Of a DNA stretch of 60,251 bases, positions 50,396-58,760 are shown one piece after another. Where the stretch lies: assembly GCA_937146765.1 (NCBI GenBank), contig CAKZRP010000044.1, positions 1 to 60,251 on the forward strand, read 5' to 3'. The translations under genes were made by a program, and so were the position numbers. Source of the stretch: an uncultured Paracoccaceae bacterium. GTDB taxonomy: Bacteria; Pseudomonadota; Alphaproteobacteria; Rhodobacterales; Rhodobacteraceae. Each line of letters begins with the position of its first letter. Positions within the stretch are counted from its first letter, which is position 1. The notes beneath the pieces are model-generated. The model ran no database searches. It was not told the origin of the DNA and saw only the letters and a list, made by a program, of their open reading frames with translations.

Positions 50396-51364
50396 ATGAC
50401 TATCACAACCAGATTTCTCCCGATTGGACTGGCTGCGTCGCTTCTGGCGTCTCCGGTTGTTGCGGAAGGTCAGCAGTTCATCACCATCGGCACGGGCGGC
50501 GTAACTGGCGTCTACTATCCGACGGGCGGCGCGATCTGTCGTCTCGTCAACGCAAATCGCGCTGAAACCGGGTTGCGCTGCTCGGCAGAGTCAACCGGCG
50601 GTTCGGTTTACAACACCCGCACGATCCGCGAGGGCGAACTGGACTTCGGTGTTGTCCAGTCCGACGTTCAGGCCGCAGCCATCGAAGGCAGCGGCGCGTT
50701 TGCCGAAGATGGCGCTTTTGAGGGTCTGCGCGCGCTTTTCTCTATCCACCCAGAACCCATGCACCTGATGGCGCGGGTGGATTCGGGCATCGAGACGGTG
50801 GCGGATCTTGCGGGGCATCGTGTCAACATCGCCAACCCGGGGTCCGGCACCCGGGTCCTGGCCGAAACCCTGATGTCCTATTCTGGCCTGTCCAAGGAAG
50901 ATTTCTCGCTCGCAGCGGAGCTTGCGTCGGCAGAGCAGGCTGGCGCTCTTTGCGATGGCAACATCGAAGCGACGATCTGGGCAGCGGGACTTCCGAACGG
51001 CGCAACGCAAGAAGCCACGTCGACCTGTGAAGTGAAGCTCATCCCGCTGGACGGCCCCAACATCGACAAGCTTCTCGAAGAGAACCCGGCCTATGCCGCC
51101 GCGACGATCCCGGGCGGAATGTACGCTGGAAACACGGAGGACATTCCCTCCTGGGGCCCGCGTGCAACCATGGTCACCTCCGCCAATACGCCGGATGAAG
51201 TCGTTTACGCGGTGGTGAAAGCGGTCTTTGACAATTTTGACGACTTCAAGCGTCTTCACCCCGCCTTTGCGGATCTGGATGAGAAAGAAATGATTTCGGC
51301 GGGTCTTACCGCGGAAATTCATCCTGGAGCGCTCAAGTACTACCAGGAGCGTGGCTGGAAGTAA
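50396..51364 (+). CDS. TAXI-family TRAP transporter solute-binding protein
   Basis: A 322-residue TAXI-type binding protein. Residues 1-23 are a signal peptide (ending ASPVVAEG). FITIGTGGVTGVYYPTGGAI is the family's N-terminal signature, and GLRCSAESTGGSVYNTRTIREGELDFGVVQSDVQ and HRVNIANPGSGTRVLAETLM follow. The start at 50396 is chosen for signal peptide and ribosome site; the longer frame from 50306 adds a non-conserved extension. It delivers a ligand, often glutamate or another dicarboxylate in this family, to the fused permease 77 bp downstream, separated by a strong hairpin. Confidence 0.92.
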   Translation: MTITTRFLPIGLAASLLASPVVAEGQQFITIGTGGVTGVYYPTGGAICRLVNANRAETGLRCSAESTGGSVYNTRTIREGELDFGVVQSDVQAAAIEGSGAFAEDGAFEGLRALFSIHPEPMHLMARVDSGIETVADLAGHRVNIANPGSGTRVLAETLMSYSGLSKEDFSLAAELASAEQAGALCDGNIEATIWAAGLPNGATQEATSTCEVKLIPLDGPNIDKLLEENPAYAAATIPGGMYAGNTEDIPSWGPRATMVTSANTPDEVVYAVVKAVFDNFDDFKRLHPAFADLDEKEMISAGLTAEIHPGALKYYQERGWK

Positions 51365-51382
51365 TCCTTCCTGCACGGGAGA

Positions 51383-51408
51383 GCCCGCGCGGTAAACACC
51401 GTGCGGGC
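51383..51408 (+). other. Hairpin between TAXI binding protein and TRAP permease
   Basis: GCCCGCGCGGT (51383-51393) pairs with ACCGTGCGGGC (51398-51408): an 11-bp stem with one G-U pair and an AAAC loop. ATTTCGATCTTCTTTT follows, so partial termination is also possible. Confidence 0.65.
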
Positions 51409-51441
51409 ATTTCGATCTTCTTTTGGATTGGGGATACGGGT

Positions 51442-54033
51442 TTGAACGTAGCCGACACAAAGACCACCGATGGCTCGACCGTCGACGACTTCATCGCGGA
51501 CAACGACACGGGGGGGCGCACTCCTTCGGGCATCTTCAACCGAAAGGTTTTGTGGGGTGTCCCGTTGCTCTGGTCGTTGTTCCAGCTCTGGATTGCGTCT
51601 CCGTTGCCGTATGAGCTCGGAGTTTTCGTTGTCAACAATGCCCAAGGCCGCTCCATCCATCTGGCTCTAGCGGTTTTCCTGGCTTTCACCGCTTTCCCCA
51701 CTTTCAAGCGGAGCCGCCGTGATACAATCCCGCTCGTGGATTGGGCCATGGCCCTGCTGGGCGCCTTCTGCGCAGGCTATCTGTATCTTTTCTGGGAAGG
51801 ATTGGCTGCAAGATCCGGTGCGCCTTCTACCGCAGACTTGATATTTGCATGCCTCGGCGTGGTGCTGCTTCTGGAAGCCGCCCGCCGGTCCTTGGGTTTT
51901 CCGCTCATGGCGGTCGCGGTCGTCTTCCTGGCTTATGTCTTCTTTGGGTCGTCGGACCTCCTACCGGACGTGATCCGCTGGAGAGGTGCCTCGATCGAGC
52001 GCGCGATGAGCCACATGTGGCTGACCACCGAGGGTGTTTACGGTGTTGCCCTGGGCGTATCCTCTGGCTTTGTCTTCCTCTTCGTCCTCTTTGGTGCCTT
52101 GCTCAACCAAGCCGGGGCAGGCAACTACTTCCTGTCCTTGGCCTTTGCGACCCTTGGCCACCTGCGAGGCGGTCCCGCCAAGGCCGCGGTGATTGCTTCG
52201 GCAGCGACGGGCCTGATTTCCGGCTCGTCCATCGCCAATGTGGTGACGACCGGCACCTTCACGATCCCGCTGATGAAGAAGGTCGGCTTCTCCCCGGCAA
52301 AGGCCGGGGCCGTCGAAGTCTCCTCGTCGATCAACGGCGTCTTGACGCCACCGGTCATGGGGGCAGTCGCCTTCCTGATGACCGAATATGTGGGGATCTC
52401 CTACGTTGAAGTCGTAAAGGCTGCCATTGTGCCTGCGGCGATCTCCTACGTTGCGCTCATCTACATCGTGCATCTCGAGGCCCTGAAGATGGGTCTGAAA
52501 GGTACGAGCAAGATGAACCCGGTTCTGTTCCTCCTGTCCGCACTCTTGATGATCTGTGGCGGAATTATTCTTGTGGGCGGTGCATTGTGGATTTCAGGCC
52601 AGATCGTGACGCTGCTGGAACGCTCGATTGGAGCTGCGGCAGCACCGGTGATCATTGCCCTGTTTCTCGGGCTTTACCTTGTCGCGCTGCGGCATGCCGC
52701 CCGCGGTCCGGAGCTGGATCTTTCGGTCGAAAGCATGCAAGCGCTTCCTCCGACGCGCGAAATCTTCCGCAGTGGCCTCCATTTCCTGTTGCCGATCTTG
52801 CTGCTGATGTACCTGCTTATGGTCGAGCGCAAATCTCCGGGTTTTTCTGCCTTCTGGTCGGCATGCTTTATGCTTCTGGTGCTTGTGACGCAAAAGCCGC
52901 TCAAGGCGTTTTTCCGGGGACAGGGCGATATTGCCGCGCTGTTTCGCACAGGTTTTGACGAGGCTTGCGAAGGCTTGATTGTCGGCGCACGCAACATGAT
53001 CGGCCTCGCCTGCGCAATGGCAGTTGCCGGTATCATCGTGGGCTCCGTCACGCTCACGGGCGTCGGGCAGGTCATGGCGCAGTTCGTCGAATTTCTCTCG
53101 GGCGGGAACCTCATGTTGATGTTGTTCTTTGTCGCCCTCATCTCGATCATTCTCGGTATGGGGTTGCCGACAACGGCCAATTACATCGTGGTCTCGTCGC
53201 TAATGGCTGGCGTTGTCGTTGAACTTGGCGCACAGAACGGCTTGCTTGTGCCTCTGGTCGCGGTCCATATGTTCGTGTTTTACTTTGGTATCATGGCGGA
53301 TGTGACGCCCCCGGTAGGCCTTGCAAGCTTTGCCGCAGCTGCAATCTCGGGCGGTGATCCCATCCGGACAGGCTTTCAGGCGTTCTTCTATTCGATCCGG
53401 ACGGCGCTGCTTCCTTTCCTCTTCATCTTCAATACCGATCTGCTGCTTCTTGACGTGACATGGCAGCATGCGATCGTTGTTTTCATTGTCGCGACCCTGG
53501 CGATGCTGGTCTTTGCCGCCGGCACTATGGGGTATTTTCTGACCCGCTCGCGGCTCTGGGAGTCCTTCGTGCTGGTTGCAGTTGCGTTGACACTGTTTCG
53601 TCCCGGCTTCTGGCTCGACCGGGTCGCCCCAGCGCATATCCAGGAACCCCCCGCCCAGATTTTCGCATTGGCCGAGCAGGCTGCCGATAACGCGACCCTG
53701 CGTGTTGGACTGGAGGGAATGACGCTGGATGGAGCCCAGGTGTCCTCGGTGTTCCAGCTGCCCTTGGGGCCATCAGGAAGGACGGGGTACGAGAGGCTTT
53801 CGCAGTCCGCTGGGCTGGACCTTGTAGAGCGCGAAGGCAAGGTCATCGTTGATCTTCTGGCTTTCGGCGGTCCAGCAGAGCAAATGGGTGTAGACTTCGA
53901 TTGGGAAGTAACCGGCATTGATATCGAGAATGACAGGATGCCGAAAGAAATCTTCTACATTCCGGCACTGCTGATGTTGGGCCTTATCGTTTTCGTTCAG
54001 CGTCGGCGTAAACTTGTGGAGGAGCTCGCATGA
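51442..54033 (+). CDS. TRAP transporter fused permease with DUF3394-like C-terminus
   Basis: An 863-residue membrane protein with 4TM and 12TM TRAP permease parts fused, as usual in TAXI systems. GLISGSSIANVVTTGTFTIPLMKK and ILGMGLPTTANYIVVSSLMAG are signature loops of the large subunit. The last about 150 residues contain a soluble segment (ATLRVGLEGMTLDGAQVSSV) and a final helix (IFYIPALLMLGLIVFVQRRR), the DUF3394-like extension. No ATG exists near the start; TTG at 51442 with GGGGAT upstream is the best choice. It overlaps the UspA gene by ATGA. Confidence 0.9.
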   Translation: MNVADTKTTDGSTVDDFIADNDTGGRTPSGIFNRKVLWGVPLLWSLFQLWIASPLPYELGVFVVNNAQGRSIHLALAVFLAFTAFPTFKRSRRDTIPLVDWAMALLGAFCAGYLYLFWEGLAARSGAPSTADLIFACLGVVLLLEAARRSLGFPLMAVAVVFLAYVFFGSSDLLPDVIRWRGASIERAMSHMWLTTEGVYGVALGVSSGFVFLFVLFGALLNQAGAGNYFLSLAFATLGHLRGGPAKAAVIASAATGLISGSSIANVVTTGTFTIPLMKKVGFSPAKAGAVEVSSSINGVLTPPVMGAVAFLMTEYVGISYVEVVKAAIVPAAISYVALIYIVHLEALKMGLKGTSKMNPVLFLLSALLMICGGIILVGGALWISGQIVTLLERSIGAAAAPVIIALFLGLYLVALRHAARGPELDLSVESMQALPPTREIFRSGLHFLLPILLLMYLLMVERKSPGFSAFWSACFMLLVLVTQKPLKAFFRGQGDIAALFRTGFDEACEGLIVGARNMIGLACAMAVAGIIVGSVTLTGVGQVMAQFVEFLSGGNLMLMLFFVALISIILGMGLPTTANYIVVSSLMAGVVVELGAQNGLLVPLVAVHMFVFYFGIMADVTPPVGLASFAAAAISGGDPIRTGFQAFFYSIRTALLPFLFIFNTDLLLLDVTWQHAIVVFIVATLAMLVFAAGTMGYFLTRSRLWESFVLVAVALTLFRPGFWLDRVAPAHIQEPPAQIFALAEQAADNATLRVGLEGMTLDGAQVSSVFQLPLGPSGRTGYERLSQSAGLDLVEREGKVIVDLLAFGGPAEQMGVDFDWEVTGIDIENDRMPKEIFYIPALLMLGLIVFVQRRRKLVEELA

Positions 54034-54464
54034 ACGGAACCATCCTTGCTGCAATCGATCTGGAGCACGCCGATCACAACCGAACCATCCTCCGCAGGGC
54101 GCATTCCCTGGCTGTTTCCGAAGGCGCGCAGCTGGCTGTGATTACAGTACTGCCTGATTTCGGAATGACCATGGTTGCGCCTTGGTTCAAACCGGGAGCC
54201 TTGGACGGCGTTTTGACCGAGGCGGGAGCCGCTCTGCACAAAGCGGTTGTCGACGTGCTTGGACCTGAGGAAGACTCGCGGACCCTACACGTATTGCGGC
54301 AAGGAACGATCTATCAGGAAATCCTGGCAGCGGCCGAAAAATATTCAGCCTCTTTGATCGTGATGGGGGCGCATCGCCCGGACTTGCGTGACTACTTGAT
54401 AGGGCCAAATGCTGCACGTGTCGCGCGTCACGCAGGCTGTTCAGTGCTCGTTTTGAGGAAATGA
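54030..54464 (+). CDS. Universal stress protein (UspA family)
   Basis: A 144-residue UspA-fold protein. The ATP-binding loop is recognisable near the end as LIVMGAHRPDLRDYLIGPNAARVARHAGCSVLVL (G-x2-G-x9-G type). It starts with ATG overlapping the TRAP permease stop, so the two are co-translated. UspA proteins coupled to TRAP permeases (TeaD type) are thought to modulate transporter activity or to sense ATP; the same is inferred here. Confidence 0.9.
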   Translation: MNGTILAAIDLEHADHNRTILRRAHSLAVSEGAQLAVITVLPDFGMTMVAPWFKPGALDGVLTEAGAALHKAVVDVLGPEEDSRTLHVLRQGTIYQEILAAAEKYSASLIVMGAHRPDLRDYLIGPNAARVARHAGCSVLVLRK

Positions 54465-54488
54465 TCCTCCGGTCAGAAAAGGGGAGTG

Positions 54489-54520
54489 CTGGGTCATCTC
54501 TGGCCCGGCGCCCATTTTTT
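54489..54520 (+). terminator. Probable terminator after the TRAP operon
   Basis: CTGGGTCA (54489-54496) pairs with TGGCCCGG (54501-54508) through two G-U pairs, with a TCTC loop; six T residues follow at 54515-54520. It lies between the convergent UspA and RpiR genes. Confidence 0.5.
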
Positions 54521-54579
54521 GTGCATCTGCGAAGGGTGAGGCGGTTTGCACATGATTTTTTTGTCCAGAAATTGCAAAA

Positions 54580-55467
54580 CTAGCGTTTTTTTGTTGCCGA
54601 CCAATACACTTGGCCTTTGCTGCGCAGCTCTTCATAGGAATTGATCCGAGCCCGGGCCTCTTCGCCACCACGTGCGACCAGCATCGCAATAAGCGTTTCT
54701 ATCAGGGCCATGGCGCCAGCGTAGCAACCGAAGTGATACGTCGACAGGACCGAGACGAGAAGTGTCTCGTCCGCGCGGAAATCCGGAGAAACGATTTCGC
54801 TGTCGGAGATCATGATCAGTTTCATACCTTTGCTCTGGGCAAAGGCGCAGGACTCGATGGTTTCTCGGGAATAGGGGGTAAAAGTAATGGCAATCATCAC
54901 GTCACCGGCTTTTGCGGTGTGCAACTCGTCGATGGCGCTGTTCATGTGGCGCGGAATCAACTGTAGCGAGGGCAGGGCCATGCGGCCGACGTAGTGAAGG
55001 TAGTAGGCCAAGGAGTAGCTGGCGCGGACCGCCGTGAGATAGACGGACGGCGCTTCGATCAACATATTGACGACACGCGACATCTGATCGACGTTTTGCT
55101 GCTCGAGGCTGCGCTGAACAATGGCCATCTCGTTCACAGAGGCTTCCGCCTGAACCTGTCCCAAGTCGCCACCTTCTCGCAAACCGTCCACCCATGCGGG
55201 TCTTTCAACGACGACCGCCGCAGAGACCAATGCCATGCGAAAGGGTTCCCGCATTTCGTCATAGCCGCCGAAGCCTAGACGTTCCGCGAGGCGGACAAGC
55301 GTGTAGGTGCTGACGCCGACCTTACTTGCAGTCTCCCGGATCGTGTCCAAACCGAAGTCCGAGGGGTGGTCTATGACATATTTGGCAACTGTACGAAGGC
55401 CGCGGGGCAGGGCAGGGATCTGCTCACGCAATGTGGCGATTGTTCGGGTCTTGAGAGTCGGATCCAT
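54580..55467 (-). CDS. MurR/RpiR-family transcriptional regulator
   Basis: A 295-residue RpiR-type regulator. The N-terminal HTH_6 domain (about 10-80) contains IRETASKVGVSTYTLVRLAE and LGFGGYDEMRE, and the SIS domain (about 125-270) contains KAGDVMIAITFTPYSRETI. SIS domains here usually bind phosphosugars or amino-acid-derived ligands. The ATG at 55467 gives the conserved start MDPTLKTRTIATLR; a TTG at 55497 is less likely. It is divergent from the FAD/GcvT demethylase gene and next to the TRAP operon, so it is the likely regulator of both. Confidence 0.9.
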   Translation of the reverse strand: MDPTLKTRTIATLREQIPALPRGLRTVAKYVIDHPSDFGLDTIRETASKVGVSTYTLVRLAERLGFGGYDEMREPFRMALVSAAVVVERPAWVDGLREGGDLGQVQAEASVNEMAIVQRSLEQQNVDQMSRVVNMLIEAPSVYLTAVRASYSLAYYLHYVGRMALPSLQLIPRHMNSAIDELHTAKAGDVMIAITFTPYSRETIESCAFAQSKGMKLIMISDSEIVSPDFRADETLLVSVLSTYHFGCYAGAMALIETLIAMLVARGGEEARARINSYEELRSKGQVYWSATKKR

Positions 55468-55604
55468 AGGCGAAATCCCGTGAAGGAAGTGGTACAAACG
55501 TTATTTTTTCAAACTATTGACCGCTTTCGTTTTGTTGACAAGTGTTGGGGCAAGCAAACCCGGCCCTAACGACTCTCGGGCCGTTTCTCCTACGGAAAGA
55601 AACC

Positions 55605-57998
55605 ATGGCCGATACTCTTCCCTCTCACGCCTCGGTCGTCGTCATTGGCGGCGGCATCATGGGCTGCTCGACGCTCTACCACCTCAGCAAGATGGGCGTA
55701 TCCGACGCGATCCTGCTCGAGCGCAATGCGTTGACGTCTGGTACGACCTGGCACTCGGCTGCCCAGGTCCGAGCCCTGCGCCACTCCAAGAACCTGACCC
55801 GAATGATCCAGTATTCGGTGGATCTGTACTCGCAGCTGGAGCAGGAGACCGGGCAGGCCGTGGGCTGGATCCAAAAGGGGTCGCTCTCGATTGCCACCAA
55901 CCCGGACCGGCTGACTCATGTGAAGCGGCAGGAAGCGCTGGCCCATGCCTACGGCATTGATGCGTGGTCGATTTCGCCGGAGGAGGCGAAAGAACGCTGG
56001 CCGTTGATGAATGCAGAGGATGTGCTCGGCGCGGTCTGGTCGCCGGATGATGGGCGCGTCTCTCCTTCGGACGTGTGCGCCGCTCTGGTCAAGGGGGCCA
56101 AGGCGCTTGGTGCCAAGATTTTCGAACGGACCGGCGTCACCGGAGTGTTGACTGAAAACGGCCGGATCACCGGTGTGGAGACCACGCAGGGGACGATCTC
56201 CTGCGATGCGATTGCCCTTTGCACCGGCCTCTGGTCGCGCGAAGTTGGGGCCATGGCCGGCGCGGAAGTCCCGGCACTGGCCTGTGAACATTTCTATCTG
56301 CTGACCAAGCCGGTGGAGGGTATCGTAGGGAACATGCCGACGCTGTCGGACCATGACAATCACCTCTACATCCGCGACGATTCCGGTGGTCTCCTGGTTG
56401 GCTGCTTCGAGCCGATGGGCAAGCCCATCGCGCCGGGCGTGTTGAACGAGACCTTCGAATTTGGCCTGCTTCCCGAAGATTGGGACCATTTCGAGCCGAT
56501 GATGATGAACGCGCTGCACCGGCTGCCGGCACTGGAAACGGCCGAGGTCAAACTGCTGCTCAACGGACCCGAAAGCTTCACACCTGATGGCACTTTCATG
56601 CTCGGCGAAACCGCGGAGACGAAAGGCCTGTTCCTCGGCTGCGGGCTGAACTCGGTGGGTATCGCCTCGGGCGGCGGCGCCGGGATGAACCTTGCCCATG
56701 CCATTGTGCATGGCCACACCGCCTATGACTTGACCGAGGCGGATGCAAAGCGTTTCGCACCCGTCTTCAACAGCGTCGAGCACCTGATGGCGCGCGCCCC
56801 GGAAATTCTTGGCACGCACTACGATATCGCCTTTCCCGGAAAGCAGCTGAAAACCGCACGTGACTTGCGCCTGCTGCCTCTGGATGCCGAGTATCGCAAT
56901 GCCAAGGCCCACTTCGGTCAGGTCTATGGCTGGGAGCGCCCGCTCTATTTCGGCAAGACCGAGGAGCCGACCCTGCGGTTCGATCGGCCCGACTGGTTCG
57001 AGAACGTCAAGGCCGAGGTGATCGCCGCGCATGAAAAGGCTGCGATCTTCGATGCCTCTCCCTTCGGCAAGATCGAGGTCACCGGCCCTGACAGTGAGGC
57101 TTTCCTGAAGCATACCTGCGCGGGCCAATTGCAGCGCAAACCGGGGTCGGTCATTTACTCCGCAGTGCTCAATGCCCGCGGCACTTTCGAAAGCGACATC
57201 ACCGCTCACCGTTTGGCGGAAGATCACTACAGGCTTTTCGTTGGTACGAACGCCATCAAGCGCGACCTCGCATGGCTGCGCCGGAGTGCGGAAGGCTTTA
57301 ATGTCACGCTCAACGACGTGACTGAGCAATATGCAACCCTGGGCCTCATGGGACCTGAAAGCGCGCGCATTGCCGAAGACCTTCAGGCCGAAGGACTGGC
57401 GGAACTCGGCTACTTCAAGCTTTGCCATGGCAAGGTTGCCGGTATCGACGTCACTGCGGCGCGTCTCTCCTATGTCGGTGAGGCCGGATGGGAGATCACC
57501 TGTGCCGCTTCGGATGCCAAGGCGCTCTATGCCGCTTTTGTCGAGAAAGGCGCTGTGCCCGCTGGTCTCTTCGCGCAAACCTCCATGCGGATCGAAAAGG
57601 GCTTCTGCGCCATGGGCCACGAACTCGACGGCGATGTGAACCCGATCGCTGCAGGTCTCGACTTTGCGACCCGCAAATCTGGCGGGTATGTGGGAGCCGA
57701 AGCGCTGGCAGCACTCCGGGAAAAGGGCGAGGTCGCGCGGGTCTTCTCGCTCAAGTTCGAGGATGAGACGGCGGTTCCGTTGGGACATGAGCCGATTTAC
57801 ATCGACGGCAAGATCGTCGGGCAAACGTCTTCCTGCGCCTTCGGCTTCCGGGTCGGCAAACCGGTCGCATTGGGTCATGCCCATCACGCGGTTGCAGATG
57901 GGACACGGGTTCGGGTCGATATCGCGCGGACCCTTTATGACGCCACCGTGGTTGAAGGCCCTCTCTTCGATCCCGAAGGCAGCCGCATGAAGGTTTGA
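55605..57998 (+). CDS. FAD-dependent oxidoreductase with GcvT domain (dimethylglycine/sarcosine dehydrogenase-like)
   Basis: A 797-residue protein of the dimethylglycine dehydrogenase group. The FAD-binding GGGIMG is at 15-20; TSGTTWHSAAQVRAL holds H50 in the position where relatives attach FAD covalently. A DAO domain spans about 10-380, a linker domain follows, and a GcvT folate-binding domain with C-terminal barrel covers about 430-797. The family removes N-methyl groups to tetrahydrofolate and passes electrons to ETF; etfB begins at 60175 in the same orientation. Start at 55605 with GGAAAG before it. Actual substrate unknown. Confidence 0.9.
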   Translation: MADTLPSHASVVVIGGGIMGCSTLYHLSKMGVSDAILLERNALTSGTTWHSAAQVRALRHSKNLTRMIQYSVDLYSQLEQETGQAVGWIQKGSLSIATNPDRLTHVKRQEALAHAYGIDAWSISPEEAKERWPLMNAEDVLGAVWSPDDGRVSPSDVCAALVKGAKALGAKIFERTGVTGVLTENGRITGVETTQGTISCDAIALCTGLWSREVGAMAGAEVPALACEHFYLLTKPVEGIVGNMPTLSDHDNHLYIRDDSGGLLVGCFEPMGKPIAPGVLNETFEFGLLPEDWDHFEPMMMNALHRLPALETAEVKLLLNGPESFTPDGTFMLGETAETKGLFLGCGLNSVGIASGGGAGMNLAHAIVHGHTAYDLTEADAKRFAPVFNSVEHLMARAPEILGTHYDIAFPGKQLKTARDLRLLPLDAEYRNAKAHFGQVYGWERPLYFGKTEEPTLRFDRPDWFENVKAEVIAAHEKAAIFDASPFGKIEVTGPDSEAFLKHTCAGQLQRKPGSVIYSAVLNARGTFESDITAHRLAEDHYRLFVGTNAIKRDLAWLRRSAEGFNVTLNDVTEQYATLGLMGPESARIAEDLQAEGLAELGYFKLCHGKVAGIDVTAARLSYVGEAGWEITCAASDAKALYAAFVEKGAVPAGLFAQTSMRIEKGFCAMGHELDGDVNPIAAGLDFATRKSGGYVGAEALAALREKGEVARVFSLKFEDETAVPLGHEPIYIDGKIVGQTSSCAFGFRVGKPVALGHAHHAVADGTRVRVDIARTLYDATVVEGPLFDPEGSRMKV

Positions 57999-58001
57999 CG
58001 G

Positions 58002-58760
58002 ATGACACGCCCCTATATCATGGTCGCGCCCAATGGGGCGCGGCGGGGTAGGGCGGATCATCCCGCCTTGCCTGTCACCACTGAGCAGATCGTTGCGACG
58101 GCGGCGGCTTGTCACATCGCCGGTGCCGATGCCTTGCACCTGCATGTGCGAGACGACGACGGCCTGCACTCCCTCGACGCGGGTCGATACGCCGAGACCC
58201 TGGCTGCGATTTCAGAACGTGTACCAGGCCTTCGGCTGCAGATCACGACCGAGGCAGCGGGGATCTTCGACGTCGCCTCGCAGCTTGACTGCCTGTCCGG
58301 GGTGAAGCCTGATTGGGCATCCATTTCGGTGCGTGAGATCGCGCGCGACCCGGAGCTTGCGCCGCAGGTCTATGGACGGTGCGAGGACCAGGGCACAGAG
58401 GTGCAACATATCCTCTACGACCGCGAAGATATCGCGCTGCTTCAGGACTGGCAGGCGCGCGGCATCGTCCGACCGGGCCAGACCGCAGTTCTCTTCGTGC
58501 TGGGACGTTATGCGCCCGGACAGGTGTCGGTCCCCGAAAACCTCCTCCCGTTCCGCGATGCGATGCCCGGCGTCCAAACCTGGATGGTCTGCGCCTTCGG
58601 TCCGCAGGAACACGCCTGTCTTCTTGAGGCGGCAAGGCAGGGTGCCGACCTGCGTGTTGGTTTCGAGAACAGCCTCGCCGATCAAAGCAACCGCCTTCAT
58701 CCCGACAATGCGGCTTCGGTCGCCGCGCTCCGCTCCCTACTCGAAAGGCATTTGTCATGA
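58002..58760 (+). CDS. BKACE-family beta-keto acid cleavage enzyme
   Basis: A 252-residue beta-keto acid cleavage enzyme (DUF849). The zinc-binding H46-x-H48 is in DALHLHVRDDDG, and DLRVGFENSLADQ near the end holds the usual glutamate ligand. BKACE enzymes react a beta-keto acid with acetyl-CoA to give acetoacetate and a new acyl-CoA. It is 3 bp after the demethylase and overlaps the aminotransferase by ATGA. A little shorter than most relatives (about 270-310). Substrate would be the keto acid made by the neighbouring aminotransferase. Confidence 0.9.
   Translation: MTRPYIMVAPNGARRGRADHPALPVTTEQIVATAAACHIAGADALHLHVRDDDGLHSLDAGRYAETLAAISERVPGLRLQITTEAAGIFDVASQLDCLSGVKPDWASISVREIARDPELAPQVYGRCEDQGTEVQHILYDREDIALLQDWQARGIVRPGQTAVLFVLGRYAPGQVSVPENLLPFRDAMPGVQTWMVCAFGPQEHACLLEAARQGADLRVGFENSLADQSNRLHPDNAASVAALRSLLERHLS

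Noticed and set aside
55468..55604. Half-sites AAACG and CGTTTT in the RpiR/demethylase divergent region as an RpiR operator
   Set aside because: Half-sites are short, imperfect and widely spaced; not enough to list as a site.
55590..58169. 859-codon minus-strand open frame opposite the FAD/GcvT gene
   Set aside because: Third-position GC shadow; the real gene has FAD and GcvT motifs.
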